A stretch of 64,000 nt of DNA from assembly GCA_023055425.1 (NCBI GenBank), contig JALGPY010000075.1, positions 62,001-126,000 of the forward strand, written 5' to 3'. This stretch comes from Linanthus parryae (lineage: Eukaryota > Streptophyta > Magnoliopsida > Ericales > Polemoniaceae). The notes under the pieces are model-generated. The model worked only from the letters and a program-made list of their open reading frames with translations. It ran no database searches and was not told where the DNA came from. Below, piece after piece: positions 21,950 to 34,044 of this stretch. Within the stretch, counting starts at the first letter, position 1. Every line of letters begins with the position of its first letter. The position numbers and the translations under genes were made by a program.

Positions 21950-22400
21950 AAAACGGCGGGAGACTATTGCCAAATGCGATAGCAAAAGTCGCCGTTTTAT
22001 CTTTAAACGGCAGTACCTGTGGCGGTTATGGTCCGGCCGCCGAGAGGATTGACGCTTTTGCTTCATGGAGGTGATATTCTCGCCGTTTTAAATAATTAGG
22101 GCGGGACATATATTACTGCCGTTTCTTCTCATTTGACATGGCAAGAATTTCCGCCATTTTTGATGGACTTTTTTACGGCAGGAATATTATCTCCGTTTGT
22201 AATCAATCACAAGTGGCAATAATTACCGCGGGATATGTTTCCATTCTTGCTGTGTTTGAGTGCATTATAAATGGCATTATTTTCCCTCAGTTTCTGTGTC
22301 TACTTCAACGGCAATAAACCTGTCACTTTCTATTAGCTTATTGCTGCATTTGATTCCACTTTATGCGATTACTACCTCCGTAATTGAGGTTGCCAAAAAC
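21950..22400. repeat. CACTA left subterminal repeats
   Basis: Repeated short words occur in both orientations: GCCGTTTTA/TAAACGGC, TTGCCGTTTTTG-like, ACGGCAGG, CTCCGT and TCTTGC. Such arrays are the binding sites of the regulator/accessory protein in En/Spm-type elements. The same words reappear in the right subterminal region. Confidence 0.7.
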
Positions 22401-22518
22401 GGCAATAACTGAATACCGCCACTTATATAAGGACACCTGGAAAATATACATTCCATTCTATATCTACTACCAGAATTCTGGTAATATTAACAGAATTCAC
22501 CCTGTAATAAACCTGCGC

Positions 22519-22615
22519 ATACACAACTGTTTTCAAGCAAGCACACAACTGTTTTCAACTCGCAAGCACACAACTGTTTTCAACTCGCAAGCACACAACT
22601 ATTTGCAACCCTGCG
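22519..22615 (+). repeat. 25-bp tandem repeat inside CACTA element
   Basis: Units are GCACACAACTGTTTTCAACT plus CGCAA at 22541-22565 and 22566-22590 (identical), with a diverged copy on each side (from 22519 and to 22615). The plus-strand ORF that spans it is probably not a gene. Confidence 0.85.
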
Positions 22616-24267
22616 AGCACATATTGCGTACACATCTTTCGGAAATAACGCCACTTTTACATTACACAACGTACAAAATAACATTTGTGAGCGATATCTT
22701 CAACATTCGGCTCTTAGCTAGCTCTATATATATAATAATGTCTAAAGTTACTTCAACAAAAATTTAGGCTACCTCCAAAAAAGGCAAGGCAAGCTAGCTA
22801 CTTTCACCAACATCGCACACTTTTCTATAGCTTTAACCAGCGTATATATGTAGCTTAGACTCTGACAAAAACTGCAACCCATATTGCTTCGTCACCCCGG
22901 CGCTCCTTCCTAGCTTGAACCCGTCCAAGTGTTTCGCATAAGTAAACGGAACAGAAAGTAATGATAGCTTACAGTTAATCAATTAGCTAGCTAGCGACCC
23001 AATTGAAAACAAATTAATGATGAGCTAACAGGAGCACTGCAGGCATGGTTTAGGGCAAGTACTGGCCCCAGATTCAAAGTTTTTGAGAGAATTAAAGTTC
23101 AGGTAAAAATGCTGGAAGTAGCATGACAAAGAAGCAGCAGGCCATCTATTCACAACAGAGCTTAAAAAGTAATCGATCGACACAATCACTATGAACCTTA
23201 ACTACGCTAAGTAAGTACGTGAACCATGACAACGGAGCTGGATAAAGAACAAACAGTCTAAGCCTTTTCTCCACCAACAAGTCCCAACTTTTTCACATTC
23301 AGGTTGTAAAAAAGCACGAACCAGTTACGCTGAAAGTTGATTTCACGAATCTCAACTTTTGAGCACAAGACTGCTATATTATCCGCAGACCTCAAAGGCT
23401 CACCACCCCCCCCCCCCCTCCCCTTCCAAAAAAAAAAAGCTCGACGAATATGACCCTTTCATGAGGACAATGTCCAGGAAATCATCACATATTTACATAC
23501 ATAGGAGCGAATAAACGAAAAAATATCAGAAAGATTGGGCAACGTAAATTCTAATTGGGTTACCTTTTACCAAAAGCAGAATGACGACGTTTTATAATAT
23601 TAGGTGCTGCTCCAATTTTCTTGCATCCTGATTACAGTATATGACATCTAATGGTCAGTAGCTTGAACGAGGAAAATGTAAAACATGTAAAGAGTTTGTA
23701 ATGCTAATATACCACTTAACTAATTCATAAAATACCTACAAACAAACTAACCGAAGAACGACGATAATAAAAGATGAACAAAGGCTAGATAAAATGTGAA
23801 GAGTATTAGAGAAGATCAATCTGCTACATAGCCATACACCAAAAAATGTATCAATCTAAAATCAAGGTTTCAGGTCATTCAAGAAATTTCTGAAATCAAT
23901 TGTAACATTAATTGCATTGGTTTGCTTTACAAGTTGACCAGCTTATTTGCTTGGAGAATGCGTTAGAAATATAACTTGCATTCAGCAATCGGCTTGACCA
24001 AAACTATTATCTCTTATCTCTACATATGGTTATTTATCTAGGCAGGCCTTCTAGTTAACTTGCATTCAGCAATCAGATAAAGGATGCAACATCAAGAAAC
24101 TTAAAATACCCAGATTGGAAATCCAGAAACTTCACAAACACAGATTGAAAATCCAGACAAGAAAGCTACTTTTATCCAGATAAGTTTTATGCATCGATTC
24201 ATCTGTGAAATATAAACATGAATGTAGCACATAAATTCAGTTTCTTAAGGTCAGATGTGTATCTTAC
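22616..24267. other. CACTA internal region, no gene recognised
   Basis: AT-rich sequence with a C homopolymer near 23403-23420 and no motif-bearing ORF. It may hold the decayed second (tnpA-like) gene or 3' introns of the transposase. Confidence 0.4.
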
Positions 24268-26645
24268 ATGATCTCTCAACCATTTTGGGAACGTCTTATT
24301 GTGTAGTTTAGATAAATCTCAGCCCGATAATTGAGGGTTTTCCCTTTTCAAAAGTGCCTTGTGTTCACTACATAAGAGAAAGAAAAATATTATATTCTTT
24401 CACAATCGTTAATTTGGAAACTTATGAGTTACATGCAAAACTTACTCTCGGTAAGGGTCTATTGATTCTGAATTGGCTAAGACATATGTATGAGCTTGTT
24501 CCCGCGTGATTGGATCAAGATATACAGTCCTCCCTGCACCCAAGCCACGACCTACTTCACTGTTGTTATTTCGACTCGGACGTGTCAACTTGGTTTCAAC
24601 ATCATCTAAATATCTCGAAAAAAATGTTAAACATTCTTCGATCAGGTATCCCTCTGCTATGGATCCTTCTGGTGGACTTTTATTACGGACATATTTCTTC
24701 AGTGTAAGTAAATATATGTAGCATGTATATGTAATTGGACCATGTGGTTAGTATACATTATAATATTAATCACATTGATATTAACTCTTGAATTAGTTTA
24801 GCGATTATCGTACCTTTCGACATGGTACATCCATCGATATGTTACAGGACCAGCAATGCTTGCCTCATGAGCCAAATGGACTGGGAGATGCATCATGATA
24901 TCAAGAAAGGACGGCGGAAATATTTTCTCAATATGGAAAAGAGTCAATGTCACTTTTTGTTGTAATTCAAGTACACTGGTTGTATCCAAAGACTTAGAAC
25001 ATAAATGTCTAAAGAAGGAGCATAACTCAATTAGTACTTGGACGACATGCTTCGGAAGTGTCCTTCTCAGTGCAATAGGCAATATTTCTGCATAAGAATA
25101 TGACAATCATGACTCTTTAAACCCATGAGAGTTCTGTCCTTCAAGTGCACACGTCGAGATATGTTAGATGAATAACCATCCGGTACTTTAACATCTTTCA
25201 ACACTTTACAAAATGTGTCTTTGTCATGTTTGCTCATGGTGAATTGTGCAGGGGGTATCACAGGTTTGCCACGAGTCGACTGTTGAGGATGAAGTGACTC
25301 TCGTATACCCATATCCTTCAAGTCGAGGAGGGAATTCAGATTGTCTTTAGTTTTTTTTTCCCGCATCGAGTATGGTATTGACAACACTTTCACACACATT
25401 CTTTTCTATATGCATGACATCCAGATTTTGCCGTATTAAAAGGTCCTTCCAATATGGCAATTCGAAGAAAATACTCCTCTTTTTCCAATTATAAACGGGC
25501 ACACCTTTAACAGCAACTATAGTGGCCCTTGATTTCTTTCGGTGTGTGACTGCATCTCCATCTACTCCTCGCTTTTCATATTTTTTCTCGATATGCTCCA
25601 CCTGTTTAAAAACTTCTTCTCCAGAAAGTAGTGGTGGCTCCCCTTCTATTTCAACTGTACCATCAAAACTGTTAGCATCTTTACGAAACTTGTGCCCTTC
25701 CGCCAAGAAACGTCGATGACCCCCATACGAAAACTTCTTACCATGTTTCAACCATTGAAACTGAGTTTCTTTATTGCAAGGGGGGCATGCTAATTCTCCT
25801 TTCGTACTCCATCCGGACAAATTCGCATAAGTCGGAAAATCATTTATGGTCCACATAAGGGATGCACGCAGTTGAAACATTTCATTAGTTGACGCATCAA
25901 ATGTATGTACACCTACTTTCCAAAACTCATTCAAATCCTCAATCAACGGTTGTAGATAAACATCAATATCATTTCCAGGAGCTTCAGGTCCATCAATCAA
26001 AATCGACAAAATAATATTAGATGGTCTCGTACATGACCATGGCTCTGAGTTATACTGCATCAACAACACTGGCCATGTGCTGTGAGGAATGGTAATTGTC
26101 CTAAATGGGTTAAATCCATCCGATGCCAACCCCAATCTGACATTGCGGGGATCAGAAGCGAATTCAGGGTATTTGTCATCAAAAGACTTCCAAGCTAAAG
26201 AGTCGGCTGGATGCCTAACGATCCCATCGTTAACACGTCCTTCAGCATGCCATCTCATCGACTTTGATGTTTTTGAGCACATAAATAATCGTTGAAGCCT
26301 CGGCTTCAAAGGGAAGTAGCGCATTTGTTTGCGAGGAATCCTTCCAACCTTAGTAGTTCCATCTTCTGCCTCTACCTCATTAGATGTTTTATATCTATCT
26401 TCCCCACAAAAATCACATTTATCTAAACCTGCCTTATCTTTCCAGTACAACATGCAGTTTTTAGGACAAGCATCATACTTCACGTAAGTAAACCCCAATG
26501 ACTCCTTCAACTTCTTTGCTTCATAAAATGAATTAGGTAAATTATCGTCATCAGTAAGAGCCTCTTTGATTAGTTGAATTTGAGACAGAGAGGGAATAAC
26601 AACAGCATCATACCTAACTGGGGTACTTCCGCAGATCCGGACATT
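24268..26645 (-). pseudogene. CACTA transposase (TNP2/TNPD-type), broken
   Basis: Minus strand. The first block (26645-25347) reads VRYDAVVIPSLSQIQLIKEA..., then the tnp2 core: zinc-like CPKNCMLYW.../CDFCGEDRY, SDGFNPFRTITIPHSTWPV, NDIDVYLQPLIEDLNEFW, TINDFPTYANLSGWSTKG, PPCNKETQFQWLKHGKK, and LPYWKDLLIRQNLDVMHIEK. An A-run near 25355 breaks the frame; it resumes with KTKDNLNSLLDLKDMGIR and KSHDCHILMQ, then shifts again near 25085 to PIALRRTLPKHVV, PPSFLDIMMHLPVHLA and GPVTYRWMYHVERY (DUF4218-like). After an intron, 24720-24446 gives PEGSIAEGYLIEECL, and after another, 24367-24268 gives KALLKRENPQLSG, a stop, and FPKWLRDH. So there are at least two frameshifts and one nonsense codon. It would bind and cut the element ends. 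Confidence 0.9.
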
Positions 26646-27729
26646 ACCACATTGTTATGTTTCGAATCTTATGTAAAGTTCAGACGACCCCACGGATTCT
26701 AGCACCTAATGTCTGTCCTAATAATGGCATATAGTGTTATAGTAAATAACACAGTGCTGCATGTACACACAATTGTTCTACCTTTTTTCTATTTATGCGT
26801 TTCAAGTTGGCTATTACAGATTTGTGTATGTGATGTGGAATCTAAACTCGATAAAAGGTACAGTAATTACTACGCAGAATTTACATCTTAACTCATAACA
26901 ACAAGTCTGTGGTCATCCATTATATATGTTGTTCAACACAAACAATTCCAAATTTGTTCTAGTCGGATTCTATTAATTTGCATATTGAATCTCCTTTTTG
27001 CTCTTAACCATTTCAGAGTGAACTATTTCAATTCTCATATACCAATCAGCAGGAATGATTTGAGATTTTATCAATTCTCTTTTATGTAAATAAACAAAGA
27101 GCCAAGTAAACAGTATCCTCTTCCCTGTTTGGTGAAATAAACTGAGGAATAAACAGCTAGCTCAGTAGGTATTGTTTGTTTATAATGGTTTTACAGTTGC
27201 TCCAGTTCTTAGCAAATTGCAGGACTCAAGCCCCAATTCATAGCAATGGGAGTAGACACAGTCAAGTGCAATCCAAATATTCAATGAATTCAAATGAGGC
27301 ACTGCACAACCCATAATAAACTAGGCCATAAATTTAATTGAAACCCAGAAAATTGAATGTAAAACAACTTCTATTTCATGAACCGTACCTGAAAATCCGG
27401 GAAATCGAAACCGTATCTGAAACCTGAGAAAGGTGAAATCCGGGAAATCTCTTCTCTTCTCTTCCCTCAATCACTTCTTTTCCCTCTTTTCCCTCACGCC
27501 TGGAAGCTGATGCTGATAGCCATCGAAATCTGATCTCTTCCCTCTTTTCTCTCCTGCGCGCGTTGACCCCTCTTCTCTCTCTTCTGATAGCTAGGTTTAA
27601 GTCGGTCCGAAATTGAGGGCGGGCTAATGAAAACTTTCAAAAAAAATTTGGCGCAGTACTATGGCGCGCGAGGGAGTAGTGGATGAAATTTTTACTAAAT
27701 TTATGTGGTTATCATATCGCCACGTGTAC
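26646..27729. other. CACTA 5' internal region, no gene recognised
   Basis: Upstream of the transposase on the minus strand. No tnp-associated N-terminal domain could be read. Stretches such as 27400-27600 look like 5' untranslated leader (CT-rich on the plus strand). Confidence 0.4.
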
Positions 27730-28050
27730 TAATTAATTCGGGGCAAGAAATTCTTGCCAGGTAAAACTTTCTAAAACGGAAGTTAATATTCTTGCTGTTT
27801 TTGATTATTTTTTTTAGCGGAGAGATAAAGTCTTGCCATTACTTTATATTTCTTGCCTTTTTTGATGTACCTTTTACGGAGGGATATGTTTCTTGCCAAT
27901 ATAAATAGTATTCTCGTCATTTTAGGTATTACATTTACGGAGAAATTTTTCTTGCCGTTATTAACAGTTTTAAATGGGAATAATTTTTTTTGCCACGTTA
28001 ATTAACTAAAACAGCAAGAATATTACTGCCACTGCGAATATAGCAATTTA
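27730..28050. repeat. CACTA right subterminal repeats
   Basis: Multiple copies of TTCTTGCC, ACGGAG, TTTTTGAT and GGCAAGAA lie within 320 bp of the right end. They match the words in the left subterminal region. Confidence 0.7.
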
Positions 28051-28070
28051 TGTGAAAAATTCTAGTAGTG

Positions 28071-29618
28071 ATTGTTCGCTCTTCGATAATGCACGAAATA
28101 CTTCTATCCTTAAAAATTGGTTATATGCTCAAAGAAATGAATCACACTCTCTTTACACTCATTCCAAAGCATAGGCAGCCGATTACAACATCAGACTACC
28201 GGCTTATCAGCCTCTGTAACACCATGTTCACGATCTTAGCCATAACCATTGCCAACAGATTGAAGATTGTCATCCTGACCTTCATCTCGCTCAACCAGAC
28301 TACATTCCAACGAGGAAAGCTTATTACTAATAATATGATTCTGGCACATGAGCTTCTTCAGACCAAAAAGACTGGAAAATCGAGCTAGCTATCTGGGACT
28401 AAAGTTGGACACGAGCAAGGCTTTTGATAGGGTTCGTGGAAGTTCGTTCAGCAATGTCTTCAATGCATAGGATTTGGCCCCAAATTCATCCGCAATATTA
28501 TGATGTGTATTTTTACGGTTTCTATGTCGCTTCTGGTCAATGGTCAACCTCAGTCATGTTCTCTCCTGCACAAGGGATACGGCAGGGCGGCGCAATTTTT
28601 CCCTTTTTGTTCCTAATTATTTATGAACCATTATGATCGGCTTTGCAAAAGTATCAGCAGGATGAGATACTTCTAAGCATTAAAATTTCTCCGCAATTAC
28701 CTCCAATCACTCACTTATTATTCACAGTTGACACTTTTCTTTTTTAGATATTCCCAGACTCCAGTTCAACTCCGTTATAGAAGATATTGGACAATTACTG
28801 AGCCCAGTCAGCACAAAAAATTAACTTTGACAAATCAGAGATGTTCACCAGTCCAAATATGGCTCCGTCTCATATCAACTTTCTCACTTCTCTTTTTTGG
28901 ATTCACAGATGTTCTTTCTCCGGGGACGTATCTAGGAAGCCCAATGGAATTCACCAAAACGAAAACAACAATCTTTCATGGGATCATACAAAACATTTGG
29001 AAGAAGCTTTTATCATGAAAACAACACTGTCTGTCTTTTGCAGGATGGTAACCCTCATTGAGGCGACTCTTCTATCTATACCGACTTACTTTCTCTCCAT
29101 CTTCAAAGTTCCAAAAGAATTCCACGGCGATCTGCAACGTATTATTGTTAAATTTCCTGGTCTAATGGATCTAAACGTGGAATTCACTGGGAAAAATGAT
29201 CTTATCTTTGTCAGGATGTTGATGTTGGGGGACTCGGTTTCAAAAATGAACATAGACTTTTCCACCGTATTATTGTTAAATTCCACAACAAAGATTTGAT
29301 GGAAAAACAGAATTCCGCTTGCAAACCGAATCAACTAGTCTTCTTTTTCAGCTCCTCAAAGGTCAATTTCCAACATCATCATTTCTGGATGCCAAATGTC
29401 CGATTCTCGTCTTCTTGGGGGTGGAAAAGTCTATGTTGGGATCAAGAGGAGGTGGCCACCAAGCACAAATGGGTTGTTGGCAAAGGAGAATCTGTTCATC
29501 CTCTTATAGAAAAATTTGGATTCTAAGAGTACATTGGCCTCCATCGCCAGCTAACGTCATCTTAAGTCACTACCCCATCCTCAGGCTCACTCAAAAATGG
29601 GACCAAGGCACTTACCAA
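28071..29618 (+). pseudogene. LINE-1 ORF2 part 2: reverse transcriptase
   Basis: The RT resumes after the CACTA element: LKEMNHTLFTLIPK, DYRLISLCNTMFTILAITIANRLK and NQTTFQRGKLITNNMILAHEL. A frame change follows, then GIRQGGAIFPFLFLI (usually GIRQGDPLSP) and LLFTVDTFLF at about 28710-28745, where the canonical F-A-D-D has become F-T-V-D, losing a catalytic aspartate. The thumb-like part (KTTLSVFCRMVTLIEATLLSIPTYFLSIFKVPK) and GVGW-like KWVVGKGESVHPLIEKF follow. Several frameshifts and stops are present. Interrupted at 29619 by copia element 1. Confidence 0.85.
29501..29618 (+). repeat. 118-bp direct repeat, left copy, flanking copia element 1
   Basis: The LINE sequence from CTCTTATAGAAAAATTTGG to GGCACTTACCAA is present again at 34045-34162 with a single visible difference (CATTGG versus CATGGG). 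Two extra bases (AA, 29619-29620) separate it from the LTR. Confidence 0.95.
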
Positions 29619-29620
29619 AA

Positions 29621-29754
29621 GGTTAGAATTAGAAGCGGAAGCGAAAGATTGTATATTAAATGTTAATTAGAACAATATACAAAGGGTCCTATATATATAA
29701 AATATACAATGGGTAACTTATATGCTAAAGTGATGTGGGACATATATCATAACA
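29621..29754 (-). repeat. Copia element 1, 3' LTR
   Basis: Identical in layout to 33911-34044 except for the first base and four other substitutions. It ends ATATCATAACA next to the polypurine tract. Confidence 0.95.
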
Positions 29755-29761
29755 GCCCCCC

Positions 29762-32700
29762 TCAAACTGAAGCTGTCGTGATAAGCGGAAGTTTGGAGAT
29801 CAAGTTATGAAAACGTCCAGGCGGATGAGACTTCGTATGAATATCGACAGTTTGCTCTAACGAAGACACAGACTTAAGATGAACCGTGCCAGCACGAAGA
29901 TGATGACGGGTAAAATGACAATCTATCTCAATGTGTTTCGTCCGCTCATGAAAAACATCGTTGTGGGCAATCTGGATGGCACTACGATTGTCACAACATA
30001 TAGTAGTAGCAGAGGACTGACGCATCCCCATATCAGCTAATAACCAGCGAAGCCAGATGAGCTCCTGTGTGGCGTCACCTAGAGCACAGTATTCCGCCTC
30101 AGTGCTGGATCGCGAAACTACAGTTTGCTTCTTGCTGCACCAGGATATAAGAGAGTCACCCAAGAAGAAACAGTACCCCGTGGTGGAGCTTCTATCAGTA
30201 GGATCACCAGCCCAATTAGCATCTGAAAATCCATTTAGGACCGGTGTAGATCGAGCAGAGAAATGAAGACCGCGAAATAAAGTACCTTTGACATAGCGAA
30301 GAATCCGAAGAACAGCAGCATAGTGTGTGGATCGTGGGGCAGTGAGAAACTGACTGACCTGATGAACAGCGTACAGTAAGTCAGGACGAGTGACCGTGAG
30401 ATAAACCAGACTACCAACAATTTGTCGGTATCGAGTAGGATCAGAGAGAGGTTCACCCTCTAAGGGAGTGAGCTTTAGGTTGGGCTCCAGTGGCGTGGAG
30501 GCAACCTTTGAATCAGTCAGTCTTGCACGAGCAAGAATATCAGAAGCATACTTTTTCTGAGACAAAGAGTACCCGTCAGCATCAGAAGTAACCTCGAGAC
30601 CCAAGAAATAGCTGAGAGGCCCCAAGTCTTTCATCTCAAAGTGGCGGTTCAAGGACTTCTTTAGCTCACGAATACCGACGAGATCATCCCCGGTAATGAT
30701 CATATCATCAACATATATTAACAAGAGAATAATTCCACGATTCGTATGACGAATGAAAAGAGCTGAGTCATATGAACTAGAGGAGAACCCAAGCTGGGGC
30801 ATAGTAGAACTGAACTTATCAAACCAAGCCCGAGGGGCTTGCTTCAGACCATATAATGCACGACATAGGAGACATACCTGTGAAGGGTGAACATCGAGAC
30901 CAGGCGGAGGTTTCATGTATACCTCCTCAGTAAGATCACCATTAAGAAAAGCATTCTTAACATCCATCTTGAACAAGGGCCAATGACGGATTGCAGCTAC
31001 AGCAATCAAAGTACGAACCGAGGTAAGTCGAGCAACTGGAGCAAATGTCTACTCATAGTCAATTCCATACTCCTGTGTGAAACCTCTAGCCACCAGACGA
31101 GCCTTATATCTCTCAACAGAACCATCATACCTAGTCTTGATCTTATACACCCATATGCACCCTACTGCTGTCTTACCGGGAGGCAATGAGACTAAGTCCC
31201 AAGTATGAGTGCGTGCGAGAGCATCCAACTCATCTTGCATTGCTTTTCGCCACATTGGGTCAGAACTAGCTTCCCGATAAGACTGTGGTTCATGATGCTG
31301 AACAATAGCAGAAGTGACATAATCTCGAAGTCGAACAGATTGCCTGCGTTCTCTGGTAGACCGACGAGCTGCAGTAGAAGTGGAATCTTCCATGTCACTC
31401 TCAGGACCTGAGGAGGAATCATCTGCAGAATTAGAAACTGAAACTGGAACTTCTGGAGCTGGAGCTGGAGAGGTAACAGGAGCAGGCGAAATAGAAACCG
31501 GACCATGTGTAACTGGAGCAGGGGCATGGGAGATAACATGTGGAACCGGAGCAGGAACTCTAACAGGGTCAGGCGGAACAGGAACCGAACCATGTGTAAC
31601 TGGAGCAGGAGTAGGGAAAATAACATCATCAACCAACAAATCAGAAGGAGTCTGCAGCGGAACTGAAGTGTCAACTAAAGAATCATCGAAGAATGGATCT
31701 GAAAGACCGGGATGGTCAACAGTGGTCGAAGCATCGAAAGACGAAACTGTAGAGAACATCTTGTGTTCCATAAAGACCACGTGGCGAGAGAGTCGAAGAC
31801 GCTTCGAAACTGGATCCCAACATCGATATCCCTTATGTTCAGTACCATATCCAAGAAAACAACACATCCGTGATCGGGGTTCCAACTTATTATGCTCATG
31901 AGGCTGAAGAAGAACAAAACATACACTTCCAAAGACTCGAAGAGAAGAATAATCAGGGGGCGTACCATATAGCTTCTCATACGGAGTCATGTTCTTAAGA
32001 GCTGGTGTAGGAACCCGATTAATAGTGTACACGGCAGTTAGAGCAGCTTCCCCCCAAAAGCGTTCTGGACATGAAGAAGAAAATAGGAGAGCACGTATCG
32101 TATCAAGAATATGGCGATGCTTGCGTTCTCCACGGCCATTCTGCTGAGATGTGCCGGGACAAGATCTCTGGAGAAGAGTCCCATGCTTGCGAATAGTAGC
32201 CAAGAACTCAGAAGACTTATACTCCATCGCATTATCAGTCCGGAAAACTTTGATCGGGCATGAGAACTGTGTCTGGACCATAGCTGCAAAGTCAAAATAG
32301 ATTTGAGCCAACTCTGAACGATTCTTCATCAGAAATATCCAAGTATATCGAGTAAAATCATCCACAAATATAAAAAAATATCTTGATCCACCCATTGTGG
32401 CATGAGGGGAAGGCCCCCAAACATCTGAGTGAACCAGGTCAAAAGGTGCTGAGGAAGACGTCTCACTGTGAGAAAAAGGCAAAGAAGGCTGCTTGGCTAA
32501 CTGACAAGGCACACAGTCAAGATGCTCATCCTCGACAGTGCCTAATTTACCAGTGGAGACAAGGGAACGAACACGACCAATAGAAGCATGACCCAGCCGT
32601 GAATGCCACAAGTGAAGAGAAGATGATACCGGAGATGTGGCTGCAGCAACTGAAGAGGTCGGTGGGAGACTGAGGCTTGTGAGTTGGAATAATCGCCCAA

Positions 32701-33094
32701 CTTTACGACCAAAGCCAAGTGTCTTTCCGCTTTCAGGATCCTGCACACGACACCCACTGGAGGAAAATATAACATCCAAGCCAAGTTCACATATTTTTCC
32801 AACAGATACAAGATTGAGAGCAAGATCTGGAACTAAAAAAGTATCAGGAAGTGATAGATTATCTTGTGAGATATCTCCAGTATGAGTGACGCGCATACGA
32901 GAACCATCAGCAGTATGAATAGTCAGAGTAATACAACTATTACGTTGAGAACAAAATATCTCAGGATTAGATGTCATATGATTGCAGCATCCTGAGTCAA
33001 AATACCAAGTGTCATTACCTGAGGTGGCAGACAGAGAAGTAGGCTGAGTCTTCTCACGAGCAGTACCAAGGATGCCCTTGAGCAAAATGGCCAA
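29762..33094 (-). pseudogene. Copia element 1 pol: protease-integrase-RT-RNase H, one in-frame stop
   Basis: Minus strand; one frame from 33094 to 29762 interrupted only by a TAG at 31049-31051 (GIDYE*TFAPVARL). The order is: protease WYFDSGCCNHMTSN; integrase zinc site LWHSRLGHAS...CVPCQLAKQ; catalytic D, D and E in VHSDVWGP, FRTDNAMEY and NGRGERKHRHI; RT from VGCIWVYKIKTRYDG with intact YVDDMIITGDD; RNase H with SDANWAGDPTDRSSTTGY, SSTEAEYCALG and CDNRSAIQIAHN. The end (VDIHTKSHPPGRFHNL) is present. Apart from the stop the enzyme motifs look intact, so this is a recently disabled copy. LTR length and domain order fit an Ale/Ivana-type copia, but lineage is uncertain. Confidence 0.95.
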
Positions 33095-33351
33095 TCTGGT
33101 TTGGACCGAAATCTAGGATTCTCAGGGCATTGAGACAAGTAGTGCTCAGGCTTCTTCTGTCCACAAAACCGACAATGACGAATCGCGCAATATAGGAGTC
33201 TATGCCCATTCTCATGACAATATGAGCAATATGCCTCCAAGACATTCAATACTGGCTGAGAAGCATCCGATCTATCCATTTGTGCAAGTAGATAACCCAA
33301 TAAAGAGAGCAATAGTCCCAAAATACGGATAAAGTGACCCAAAATAGCCAA
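32974..33351 (-). pseudogene. Copia element 1 gag remnant with two zinc knuckles
   Basis: The minus-strand frame, different from pol, holds CSYCHENGHRLLYC and CRFCGQKKPEHYLSQCP, a tandem CCHC-like pair that would bind element RNA. The gag capsid part that should precede it (~200 codons) is absent. The sequence between here and the primer-binding site (33352-33897) is GC-rich leader without a gag motif. A frameshift near 33080 separates it from pol. Confidence 0.7.
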
Positions 33352-33897
33352 GAACAGTAACTGGACGAGCTGATATCAAAGAACAGCGTCTGGAAACAGA
33401 ACCGGAGTGTCGAAAAACCTCAGGAACCGGTGTAATCCGGTTCAAATCCGATGAACAAATAAGCCAAAATGGCCGGTCAAAGTTGTTGACCAGTTCTGGA
33501 ACGGAACGGAGCGATCTGGAACGGGACAGGTGGAACAGAGCCGTCAGCGGCTAAAAAACCAAGCCGTACGGAAGAGACGGCTAAAAAACAAGCCACGCGG
33601 AAGCCGTGGCTCGGGCTGGATCGGTCGGCGCACACGGAAGCCGGTCAAGGAGCCGAGCCGAGTGGAGCCGAACGCGCTGGAACTGTAGCCGGAGCTGAAG
33701 CGCGTGAATCTGGACGGGCGGCGGAGCAGAATCTTTCGACGAAGCGTGCGGGCGCGTCAGTTCTTCGATCGACGTGATTTTTCCGCGACGGAGCTCGCAA
33801 TCCAGTGCTGAATCGACTAGTATGGGAGGTGAAGGCGATTGACGAGACGGTCTAATCGCAACAGTCCGTGAGAGAGCTCAAACCCTAGTATTGGTTT

Positions 33898-33910
33898 GGC
33901 TCTGATACCA
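33898..33910 (-). other. Primer-binding site of copia element 1
   Basis: The minus strand reads TGGTATCAGAGCC directly after the 5' LTR end (...CTAACA). It is a perfect complement of the initiator methionine tRNA 3' end. Confidence 0.95.
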
Positions 33911-34044
33911 TGTTAGAATTAGAAGCGGAAGCGAAATATTGTATATTAAATGTTAATTAGAACAATCTACAAAGGGTCCTATATATATAAACTATACAAT
34001 GGGTAACTTATATGCTAAAGCGATGTGGGACATATATCATAACA
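33911..34044 (-). repeat. Copia element 1, 5' LTR
   Basis: 134 bp, with intact TG...CA ends (plus-strand TGTTAGAATT to ATCATAACA). Confidence 0.95.

Larger units (their letters stand above)
21930..28070 (-). mobile_element. CACTA (En/Spm-type) DNA transposon, 6.1 kb, TSD ATT
   Basis: Both ends carry the inverted repeat CACTACTAGAATTT (21930-21943; complement at 28057-28070) and the 3-bp target duplication ATT (21927-21929 and 28071-28073). The flanks rejoin to a continuous LINE reverse transcriptase. Subterminal regions are full of short repeats on both sides. Inside is one minus-strand transposase gene with frameshifts. The ends look competent, so mobilisation by a related transposase is conceivable, while its own transposase is disabled. 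Confidence 0.95.
29621..34044 (-). mobile_element. Ty1/copia element 1, 4.4 kb, short LTRs, minus strand
   Basis: 134-bp LTRs at 29621-29754 and 33911-34044 differ at about five positions. The right LTR begins TGTTAGAATTAGAAGCGG and ends CATAACA; the left begins GGTTAGAATTAG, so its terminal T is changed. The minus-strand primer-binding site and a polypurine tract (AGTTTGAGGGGGGC, complement of 29755-29768) frame the internal region. Pol is almost full length but most of gag is missing. It lies inside the LINE reverse transcriptase/RNase H region and is flanked by a 118-bp direct duplication instead of the usual 5 bp. Confidence 0.95.

Noticed and set aside
22384..22767. 127-residue plus-strand ORF in the CACTA element
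   Set aside because: It crosses the 25-bp tandem repeat (not a multiple of three) and has no transposon-protein motif.
31380..31901. 173-residue plus-strand ORF rich in Gly/Thr/Glu
   Set aside because: It is the antisense shadow of the Pro/Val-rich linker of the copia element 1 polyprotein on the minus strand.
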